A stretch of 5,350 nucleotides of DNA. Origin: Nitrospirota bacterium (GTDB taxonomy: Bacteria; Nitrospirota; Nitrospiria; Nitrospirales; Nitrospiraceae). Below, piece by piece: positions 1 through 4,393 of the stretch (its first letter is position 1; each line of letters begins with the position of its first letter). Under the pieces are notes generated by a model that saw only the letters and a program-made list of their open reading frames with translations, did not search any database and was not told the DNA's origin. The position numbers were made by a program, and so were the translations under genes. Location of the stretch: assembly GCA_016235225.1 (NCBI GenBank), contig JACRLS010000215.1:1-5350 (forward strand), written 5' to 3'.

Positions 1-201
1 CTTGAGGTCGTAGAGATTCACCACCATGCCGGTCTGCGGGTCCACCGCGCCCACCACGGTCACTTCCAACATGTAGTTATGCCCATGCTCTTGGGCCGAG
101 GCGCCGAACAGCTCGCGATTGCGCGCCGCATCCCAGTCATCGCGCCAGTAGCGATGCGCGGCCGAAAACTCGATCCGCTTGGTGAGTCGAACCTCACGCA
201 C
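1..201 (-). CDS. 6-pyruvoyl-tetrahydropterin synthase / 6-carboxytetrahydropterin synthase (QueD, COG0720) family, partial N-terminus
   Basis: Only the first 67 codons are inside the window; the gene continues past position 1. Family members are zinc enzymes that convert dihydroneopterin triphosphate to a tetrahydropterin, in queuosine/7-deazaguanine or biopterin-type pathways. Visible hallmarks are the FSAAHRY block with zinc ligand His16, the HGHNY motif with zinc ligands His39 and His41, and the block GMVVNLYDLK at the end of the visible part. The GTG at 201-199 is chosen because GGAG lies 7 bases upstream and no in-frame start exists further up before the terminator. Oddity: the Cys normally four residues before HGH (CxxxHGH in QueD) is Ser35 here, and no other Cys lies in the visible part. 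The exact activity (QueD, PTPS or a variant subgroup) is therefore open. The family call is secure; the substrate is not. Confidence 0.88.
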   Translation of the reverse strand, partial: MREVRLTKRIEFSAAHRYWRDDWDAARNRELFGASAQEHGHNYMLEVTVVGAVDPQTGMVVNLYDLK

Positions 202-218
202 GGCTGCTCTCCAGAAAG

Positions 219-256
219 AAAAAAGGCCGGGGCTGTGCCGATCACAGCTCCCGGCC
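219..256 (-). terminator. Intrinsic (Rho-independent) terminator after erpA
   Basis: On the minus strand a 13-bp GC-rich stem pairs 250-256 with 225-231 and 243-248 with 232-237. It has one bulged base at 249 and a 5-base loop at 238-242, and six T residues (224-219) follow immediately. It starts 17 bases after the erpA stop codon, so it ends the erpA transcript. It lies only 18 bases upstream of the pterin synthase start codon, leaving no room for a separate promoter between the two. Confidence 0.93.
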
Positions 257-273
257 CGAATCTGACAGGGACA

Positions 274-594
274 TTAGGCGCTGAAGGAGCTGCCGCAGCC
301 GCACGTCGTTTTCGCCTGGGGGTTCTTAATCGCGAAACCGGACCCTTGGAGACTGTCCACGTAATCCACTTCCGTTCCCTGCAGCAACGGCGCGCTTTGG
401 GGATCCATGATGACCTTCACAACGCCCTTCTCGATGACGGTGTCGTCATCCCCGATCTTGCTCTCGAAGGCCATGCCATACTGATACCCATGACAGCCCC
501 CGCCTCGGACATAGATCCGGAGACCGACGCTGTCCTGCTCCTCCGCCATTAATTCTTGTATCTTCTTCTCCGCACCTGCAGTAATCGTGACCAT
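274..594 (-). CDS. erpA: HesB/IscA-type iron-sulfur cluster insertion protein, ErpA-like
   Basis: A 106-residue A-type Fe-S carrier that receives clusters from a scaffold and passes them to apo-proteins in the cytoplasm. The three conserved cluster-ligand cysteines are present: Cys34 in GGGCHGYQYG, and Cys98 and Cys100 in the C-terminal TTCGCGSSFSA. The middle (IEKGVVKVIMDPQSAPLL, then VDYVDSLQGSGFAIKNP) follows the ErpA/IscA core closely, and the C-terminus is almost that of E. coli ErpA. Length is typical. The ATG at 594 is supported by GAGGAGG (606-600) five bases upstream. A sigma-70-like promoter lies at 657-685 and a strong terminator follows, so it can be a single-gene transcript, although nothing blocks read-through from DUF3501 upstream. 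Cluster delivery to the neighbouring [4Fe-4S] protein is an inference from proximity. Confidence 0.95.
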   Translation of the reverse strand: MVTITAGAEKKIQELMAEEQDSVGLRIYVRGGGCHGYQYGMAFESKIGDDDTVIEKGVVKVIMDPQSAPLLQGTEVDYVDSLQGSGFAIKNPQAKTTCGCGSSFSA

Positions 595-606
595 GGGAAC
601 CTCCTC

Positions 607-624
607 TATATCTGCTATATCTGC
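607..624. repeat. Two-copy 9-bp tandem repeat in the erpA leader
   Basis: TATATCTGC occurs twice back to back (607-615, 616-624). It lies in the predicted 5' untranslated region of erpA, just upstream of the Shine-Dalgarno. On the mRNA sense strand it reads GCAGATATA twice. It has no known function; it could be an AU-rich unstructured leader element, a protein-binding site or slippage. Confidence 0.6.
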
Positions 625-656
625 CGGCTTCGTGAACCGCAGACGGTTATGTCACC

Positions 657-685
657 ACTATAAGTCTCGATTCAAGGGGGGTCAA
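657..685 (-). promoter_or_regulatory. Sigma-70-type promoter for erpA
   Basis: On the minus strand TTGACC (685-680) resembles the -35 consensus TTGACA in 5 of 6 bases, and TATAGT (662-657) resembles TATAAT in 5 of 6. The spacer is exactly 17 bases (679-663). The predicted start near 650 gives a leader of about 55 bases to the erpA ATG at 594. The -35 box overlaps the TGA stop codon (684-682) of the DUF3501 gene. Confidence 0.8.
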
Positions 686-1305
686 GGCCTGGAGTCTAAT
701 GGCCTGGAGTCTAATGGTCCCTGGTCGCTCAGGTCAGCCAGCCACTCGGCCCGCATGGCCGGGGGAACCGCCACGGCCGCCCGGTACACCCCGTGCTGGA
801 CGACGAGGCTGACCGGCTCAGAATCCGACGCCAGCAGGGAAGCCCAGACGCGCGGGATTCGAAACCGGACAAAATGCACCGCGCTGATCTTGTCCTCCTG
901 GCTATGGCCGCCCTCGAACAGGCCGAACGTCCGCTCCGACCCGACCTGAATGGCCACGGTCTCGCCCCGATCGATTCCCTGGAAGGCATCCAGCTCGGCC
1001 TTGATGTCCGCCTCGTCCGTGATCTCGATGAAGAGCGTGGCGCTGAGTTCACCGGGAGCGGGCAGCAGATGATTGTAGACATCCAGTTCGTCCTGGACTT
1101 TGACGGGATAGACGATGCGCTCCGCCCGGATCATCTCCTGGACCTGAAACTGGAGCGTCCGGCGGTTCTCGAACAGCAGCGTGATGCGAGGGCCGACTGA
1201 AAGGCGCCGCCGTTGCTTGAGGGCGATGACTTGCTGCCGGAATGCCTGGCGGACTCGCTCATACTCGGCATAGGGAATCAGATCGGCGGCCGTCAGGGAC
1301 GTCAT
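682..1305 (-). CDS. DUF3501 family protein
   Basis: A 207-residue soluble protein with no signal peptide, membrane segment or cysteine. It matches my memory of the DUF3501 family: N-terminal LTAADLIPYAEYERVR (residues 4-19), a conserved core with VGPRITLLFENRRTLQFQ and QEMIRAERI (about 37-64), then ELDVYNHLLPAPGELSATLFIEI and a late KISAVHFVRFRIP block. No catalytic or metal site is evident, and function is unknown. ATG 1305 is preferred because it overlaps the stop of the upstream Fe-S gene in an ATGA arrangement (1305-1302), typical of translational coupling; a longer in-frame reading to 1413 would run deep into that gene and lacks family sequence. The last residues are a duplicated PLDSR tail. 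Position after rubrerythrin and an HdrD/GlpC-like protein suggests a partner or assembly role in the same redox system (inference). Confidence 0.9.
   Translation of the reverse strand: MTSLTAADLIPYAEYERVRQAFRQQVIALKQRRRLSVGPRITLLFENRRTLQFQVQEMIRAERIVYPVKVQDELDVYNHLLPAPGELSATLFIEITDEADIKAELDAFQGIDRGETVAIQVGSERTFGLFEGGHSQEDKISAVHFVRFRIPRVWASLLASDSEPVSLVVQHGVYRAAVAVPPAMRAEWLADLSDQGPLDSRPLDSRP
686..715. repeat. Perfect 15-bp tandem duplication at the 3' end of the DUF3501 gene
   Basis: GGCCTGGAGTCTAAT is present twice with no mismatch (686-700, 701-715). Read on the minus strand it adds the same five residues twice (PLDSR-PLDSR-P) directly before the stop codon. Being a multiple of three it keeps the frame. 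The duplication abuts the erpA -35 box at 680-685. Confidence 0.95.
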
Positions 1306-2576
1306 GGCGCGATCCCGTAGGCATCCCGGACAATCTGGATGGGGTGTCGCGCACGCGAGCCGGCACGCGAAGCCGCGCCGGCCTGATCCAGTTGCAGGCC
1401 GGACAGGGGACAATCGGTCGCGATCAGCTCGGCCGGCACCTCATTCACGTCACGGACCGCCTTGGCGGCGATCCGCATCGAGAGATCGAAGGACTCGGTC
1501 TTCACGCCCCAGGTGCCATCATGCCCGGTACAGCGTTCCACCACCCTCACCGTGGCGCCGGCCGCTTCCATCAGCTCCTTGGATTTGAAGCCGATGTTCT
1601 GATCCCGCAGATGGCAGGGGATCTGATAGACCACAGGGCCTGGTTTCCGAACGAAGGCCTCGGACAAGTGTCCCGCTCGCTTCACACGCATCAGATATTC
1701 GCACACATCGTAGGTATGCTGTGCCACCTGTGCCGTGTCGTCGTCCGGCCGCAATGAGGGATATTCGCGTTTCAGCATCAGGCTGCAACTGGGCACCGGG
1801 GAGACGATGTCATACCCGCGATCCACCCAGGGTTTGAAAGCCCGCACGTTGGCCTCGGCTGCCTTCTTGATGGCGTCCATGTCGCCAAAGTCGAACGACG
1901 GCATGCCGCAACAGCGCTGCTCAGGCCAGACGACCTCGATCCCATTGTGTTCCAGGACTTGCACGGTCGCCTTGCCCACATCCGTGGCCTGATAATTGAC
2001 GAGACAGCCGGCGAAGAGCGCCACTTTTCCCCGCGCGGCGCCTGCGCGAGCGGGTGGCGGCCGCTTGGTCATCCAGCGGTCCAGCGTTTCCGTCTGAAAA
2101 GACAGCACCTGTCGGTCGCGATGAATCCCCGTCAGCCCTTCCAGGACTGGGCGGAGCCAGCGCTGCCGCATGGTCCAATTCATCAGCGGGGCCGTCCAGC
2201 GGGCCATCCGCCCCAACAGGTCGGTCTTGGCCAACAGCCGGTGTTTCCAGGAGACGCCACGCTCCTTGGCCAACTGCCGCTTCCACGCCACCATGAGGCG
2301 AGGGAAGTCCAAGGCATAGTGGTGCGGCGGCGTGTAGGGACAGTGGTTGTAACAGAGCTTGCAGTAGTAGCACTCATCAGCGACCTTCGCACGATCGGCC
2401 TCCGTCAGTTTACCCACATCACTGTCGACGACATCGATCCGATCGAGGAGCGTATTGAAGGAGGGACAGAGATTGATACAGCGACGGCATCCGTCGCAGA
2501 TCTCGTAGATCCTGAGCGTGTCCTTCTCCAGCTGCGGACGGGTGGTCTCGGGGGCAAGTAGGTCAAGCGCCTTCAT
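1302..2576 (-). CDS. GlpC/HdrD-like (Fe-S)-binding oxidoreductase with two [4Fe-4S] motifs and CCG domains
   Basis: A 424-residue soluble electron-transfer protein. Two ferredoxin-type motifs lie at the N-terminus: C27-x2-C30-x2-C33-x3-C37-P and C69-x2-C72-x2-C75-x3-C79-P. Two cysteine-rich CCG (DUF224-type) domains follow. The first has Cys191 (FAGCLVNY), Cys222-Cys223 (RCCGMP) and Cys264 (VPSC, where Val261 replaces the usual first Cys). The second has Cys321 (IPCHLRDQ), Cys349 (RCTGHDGTWG, with Thr350 where a second Cys is usual) and Cys389 (DCPLSG). This is the plan of GlpC, HdrD and lactate/glycolate oxidase Fe-S subunits, but no flavin dehydrogenase partner is adjacent. Instead it lies between rubrerythrin and DUF3501, so a role as rubrerythrin reductase or electron carrier is inferred. 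The ATG at 2576 has an AGGAG about 11 bases upstream, slightly far. It overlaps DUF3501 by 4 bases. Confidence 0.92.
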   Translation of the reverse strand: MKALDLLAPETTRPQLEKDTLRIYEICDGCRRCINLCPSFNTLLDRIDVVDSDVGKLTEADRAKVADECYYCKLCYNHCPYTPPHHYALDFPRLMVAWKRQLAKERGVSWKHRLLAKTDLLGRMARWTAPLMNWTMRQRWLRPVLEGLTGIHRDRQVLSFQTETLDRWMTKRPPPARAGAARGKVALFAGCLVNYQATDVGKATVQVLEHNGIEVVWPEQRCCGMPSFDFGDMDAIKKAAEANVRAFKPWVDRGYDIVSPVPSCSLMLKREYPSLRPDDDTAQVAQHTYDVCEYLMRVKRAGHLSEAFVRKPGPVVYQIPCHLRDQNIGFKSKELMEAAGATVRVVERCTGHDGTWGVKTESFDLSMRIAAKAVRDVNEVPAELIATDCPLSGLQLDQAGAASRAGSRARHPIQIVRDAYGIAP

Positions 2577-2637
2577 CGGCTCGTTCTCTCCTCACGACTC
2601 GATGGATCATCCGGGACGGGAAGGGGAAAGGGGATGT

Positions 2638-2662
2638 GGGGAGCGGGTGGAACCCGCTCCCC
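2638..2662 (-). promoter_or_regulatory. Intercistronic stem-loop between rubrerythrin and the Fe-S gene
   Basis: A perfect 11-bp inverted repeat (2652-2662 with 2638-2648) with a 3-base loop (2649-2651) starts 13 bases after the rubrerythrin stop. No T-run follows on either strand; on the minus strand a pyrimidine-rich stretch of mostly C (about 2637-2611) comes next. It is therefore not a canonical intrinsic terminator. It may be a partial terminator, an mRNA-stabilising 3' end that raises rubrerythrin over the downstream genes, or a processing site. Confidence 0.7.
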
Positions 2663-2675
2663 ATAACAAACGGGC

Positions 2676-3101
2676 TTACCCTTTCAGGGAATCCAAGCCC
2701 TTGGTGAAGCGATTGGCATGGGACCGCTCGGCCTTCGCCAGGGTCTCAAACCATTCCGCCAACTCGGCAAAGCCTTCCTCGCGGGCGGTCTTGGCCATAC
2801 CCGGGTACATCTGCGTGTACTCGTAGGTCTCGCCCTCGATGGCCGCCTTGAGATTCGCCTCGGTGTTCCCGATCGGCACACCGGTGGCCGGATCGCCGAC
2901 TTCCTTCAGGAAATCCAGGTGGCCGAACGCATGGCCCGTCTCGGCCTCCGACGTATCGCGGAACAACCCCCCGACGTCCGGATAGCCTTCAATGTCGGCG
3001 CGTCGCGCAAAGTACAGGTACCGCCGATTGGCCTGGGATTCCCCGGCAAAGGCATGTTTGAGATTGTCGTGACTCTTGGTGCCCTTCAAGCTCTTGCCCA
3101 T
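2676..3101 (-). CDS. Rubrerythrin, short form without rubredoxin domain
   Basis: A 141-residue ferritin-like diiron protein, expected to reduce hydrogen peroxide to water in the cytoplasm. All four helix signatures are visible: Glu21 in AGESQANRRYLYFA, Glu54-x-x-His57 in SEAETGHAFGH, Glu91 and Glu94 in EGETYEYTQMYPGMAKTA, and Glu125-x-x-His128 in AERSH. The chain stops soon after the last helix and contains no cysteine, so the C-terminal rubredoxin [Fe(Cys)4] domain of classical rubrerythrin (about 190 residues) is absent. ATG 3101 is chosen because AAGGAGG (3116-3110) lies 8 bases upstream and the family N-terminus begins there; the upstream in-frame extension overlaps perR and is not family sequence. 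It follows perR by 46 bases and a stem-loop separates it from the Fe-S gene. It needs an external electron donor, plausibly the Fe-S protein downstream. Confidence 0.94.
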   Translation of the reverse strand: MGKSLKGTKSHDNLKHAFAGESQANRRYLYFARRADIEGYPDVGGLFRDTSEAETGHAFGHLDFLKEVGDPATGVPIGNTEANLKAAIEGETYEYTQMYPGMAKTAREEGFAELAEWFETLAKAERSHANRFTKGLDSLKG

Positions 3102-3129
3102 CGTGCAATCCTCCTTGGTTGAGAACAAA

Positions 3130-3135
3130 ATTGTA
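3130..3135 (-). promoter_or_regulatory. Possible -10 element upstream of rubrerythrin
   Basis: TACAAT (3135-3130, minus strand) matches the -10 consensus in 5 of 6 bases and sits in an AT-rich island (3125-3135) in the 46-base gap between perR and rubrerythrin, 29 bases before the start codon. No convincing -35 is found at 16-18 bases. The half ACAAT next to TTTTGT gives a loose ACAA-TT-TTGT symmetry that might be a Fur-family operator half-site. This is weak evidence. Confidence 0.3.
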
Positions 3136-3147
3136 CCGACTGGCCGG

Positions 3148-3627
3148 TCAGGCCCGGCGCATCCGCTTCTTCGGCTCCGGCCGGCGCCTGGTAGTCCCGG
3201 GCTTCGAGGCTCGACATGCGGCACAGTAGCCGTGAAACTCGACCCGATGCCCGATAATGTCGAACGCCCGCCGCTGGAGAGCCGGCGCCGCCAGCCGATC
3301 CAGCCGCGCATCCATCAGATCGACGATCGCGCGACAGCCCAGACAGACGAGATGATGATGCGATGTCAGATTCGCGTCGAATCGCGCGCCGTCATGCCAA
3401 TAGTTCACCTCGTGAACAAGACCGGCATCCCGGAGCGCGCCGAGCGTGTAGTACACGGTATTCGGCGACATCATCGGGTAGCGGCGCCGGACCTGTTGGT
3501 AGAGCGCATCCGCGGTGGGATGGCTCGTCGTCTCCGCCAGGGCGCGATAGATCGCCGCGCGTTGGGGCGTGACTTTCAACCCGCATGCACGAAACCGCTG
3601 TCTGATGTCGTCTTCTGCGAGCTTCAT
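3148..3627 (-). CDS. perR: Peroxide-responsive Fur-family repressor PerR
   Basis: A 159-residue metal-dependent repressor. The winged-helix DNA-binding part spans about residues 1-82 (VTPQRAAIYRAL, then SPNTVYYTLGALRDAGLV as recognition region). The predicted regulatory metal site is His36, Asp84, His90, His92 and Asp103; these align one residue short of B. subtilis PerR H37, D85, H91, H93 and D104. Asp103, where Fur proteins carry Glu, favours PerR and oxidation of a bound-iron histidine by peroxide. The structural zinc site is Cys95-x-x-Cys98 plus Cys135-x-x-Cys138. A basic tail of about 20 residues rich in Arg/Lys follows the last cysteine pair. ATG 3627 is supported by AGGA five bases upstream. 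It directly precedes rubrerythrin, a typical PerR target, so it probably controls that gene and itself. Confidence 0.93.
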   Translation of the reverse strand: MKLAEDDIRQRFRACGLKVTPQRAAIYRALAETTSHPTADALYQQVRRRYPMMSPNTVYYTLGALRDAGLVHEVNYWHDGARFDANLTSHHHLVCLGCRAIVDLMDARLDRLAAPALQRRAFDIIGHRVEFHGYCAACRASKPGTTRRRPEPKKRMRRA

Positions 3628-3628
3628 C

Positions 3629-3648
3629 TCATTCCTGTTTAGGAATGA
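3629..3648. promoter_or_regulatory. Perfect 20-bp inverted repeat over the perR ribosome-binding site (candidate operator or RNA hairpin)
   Basis: Two 8-base arms, TCATTCCT and AGGAATGA, are separated by four bases and end two bases before the perR start codon. The right arm on the minus strand supplies the AGGA Shine-Dalgarno (3636-3633). The central TCCTA (3644-3640) can alternatively pair with an upstream TAGGA (3654-3650). As DNA this is a good candidate for an autoregulatory site; as RNA it would hide the ribosome-binding site. It does not match the classical PerR box TTATAATnATTATAA. A weak -10-like TATGGT lies just upstream at 3663-3658. Confidence 0.6.
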
Positions 3649-3682
3649 CTCCTATCTACCATACAGGCCCATGTCGAAGCAA

Positions 3683-3702
3683 GGCGCTCGCGCATGAGCG
3701 CC
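3683..3702 (-). terminator. Stem-loop downstream of rfbC, weak terminator candidate
   Basis: GGCGCTC (3683-3689) and GAGCGCC (3696-3702) form a perfect 7-bp GC stem with a 6-base loop, 12 bases after the rfbC stop codon. On the minus strand only TTGCTT follows, not a full T-run, so termination may be partial. If leaky, perR could be co-transcribed with rfbC. Confidence 0.45.
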
Positions 3703-3714
3703 GACAGAAGACGG

Positions 3715-4278
3715 TCAGGGCTTTTCGGTTGGAAAGGCGGGCAGCCAGGACATCATGTCGGCCAGGGGTTTGAACGCGGCGTCCTTCGGGGACAACACGG
3801 GCTGTGAGACCGGCCAGCGAATTCCGAGGGCCGGATCATTCCACAGAATGCCGTGCTCGTGCTGGGGCGAATAGAACCGGGTGCACTTGTAGACCATCGC
3901 GGCCTGGTCGCTCATCACGCAAAATCCATGGGCGAACCCGGGAGGGATGTAGAGCTGCCGCTTGTTCTTGGCTGAAAGCTCGGTGCCGAACCACTGGCCG
4001 AAGGTCGGAGAGCCGCGGCGAATATCGACCGCGACGTCGAAGACTTCTCCTTCCAGGACCATCACCAACTTTGCCTGCGCATTCGGCTCCTGAAAATGCA
4101 ACCCTCGCACCGTGCCCCGCACCGAGAGGGAAAAGTTGTCTTGCACAAAGGGCCCGCGCACGCCGAGTTCGGCATACTTCCGCTCATGGAAGGTCTCAAA
4201 AAAGCAGCCGCGGCTGTCTTCGAACACCCGGGGCTCGATGATGAGGAGGCCCGGCAGCCCCCCGTCGGTCACGCGCAT
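3715..4278 (-). CDS. rfbC: dTDP-4-dehydrorhamnose 3,5-epimerase (RmlC/RfbC)
   Basis: A 187-residue cupin enzyme that epimerises dTDP-4-keto-6-deoxyglucose at C3 and C5 in dTDP-L-rhamnose synthesis, which feeds lipopolysaccharide and other surface glycans. Diagnostic segments in order: GLLIIEPRVFEDSRGCFFE (residues 10-28), QDNFSLS, the catalytic-base block RGLHFQ (His61), KLVMVLEGEVFDVAVDIRRG (70-89), YIPPGFAHGF (110-119), the tyrosine block VYKC (Tyr130, expected acid) and ILWNDPALGIRWP near the C-terminus. Length is normal. The ATG at 4278 has GGAGG (4288-4284) five bases upstream; an in-frame ATG further upstream (4482) would run through the divergent cyclase gene. No rfbA, rfbB or rfbD lies in the window, so the rest of the pathway is elsewhere. 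It is divergent from the cyclase gene across about 115 bases. Confidence 0.95.
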   Translation of the reverse strand: MRVTDGGLPGLLIIEPRVFEDSRGCFFETFHERKYAELGVRGPFVQDNFSLSVRGTVRGLHFQEPNAQAKLVMVLEGEVFDVAVDIRRGSPTFGQWFGTELSAKNKRQLYIPPGFAHGFCVMSDQAAMVYKCTRFYSPQHEHGILWNDPALGIRWPVSQPVLSPKDAAFKPLADMMSWLPAFPTEKP

Positions 4279-4372
4279 GCACACCTCCAGCAGACAATGG
4301 CGGGAGCATCTTACCTGCTTTCTCACGTTCAGAAAAGATGGCGGGGGTTGCGCCGTGATTGAAGAACCTGGT

Positions 4373-4387
4373 ACGGTCTCTGACCGT
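4373..4387. repeat. Small perfect inverted repeat upstream of the cyclase gene
   Basis: ACGGTC (4373-4378) and GACCGT (4382-4387) flank a 3-base TCT spacer. The repeat ends 6 bases before the ATG at 4394, in the divergent intergenic region shared with rfbC. It could be an operator or a short RNA hairpin; at 6 bp it may also be chance. Confidence 0.4.
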
Positions 4388-4393
4388 TTCGTC

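Noticed and set aside
79..552. A 157-codon plus-strand frame across the pterin synthase and erpA genes
   Set aside because: It spans two well-supported minus-strand genes and the terminator between them, and its translation resembles no family.
1306..1413. A longer DUF3501 start at 1413
   Set aside because: It would extend 36 codons into the end of the Fe-S gene. The ATGA overlap at 1305 and the family N-terminus support the shorter form.
1947..2561. A 204-codon open frame on the plus strand opposite the Fe-S gene
   Set aside because: It is the antisense shadow of a gene with clear Fe-S and CCG motifs. It has no recognisable domain and no supporting context, and long antisense frames are expected in high-GC DNA.
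3102..3311. A longer rubrerythrin starting at 3311
   Set aside because: The additional 70 residues overlap the PerR zinc-site region out of frame and are not rubrerythrin-like, whereas ATG 3101 has a perfect Shine-Dalgarno.
4279..4330. rfbC promoter with TAAGAT as -10 and TTTTCT as -35
   Set aside because: The -10 matches 4 of 6 bases and the -35 only about 3 of 6; this is too weak to annotate, although the spacing is 17.
4339..4352. Possible sigma-54 promoter (TGGC followed by TTGC) upstream of the cyclase gene
   Set aside because: The GG and GC elements are two bases closer than the fixed -24/-12 spacing requires, so it cannot be a functional sigma-54 site.
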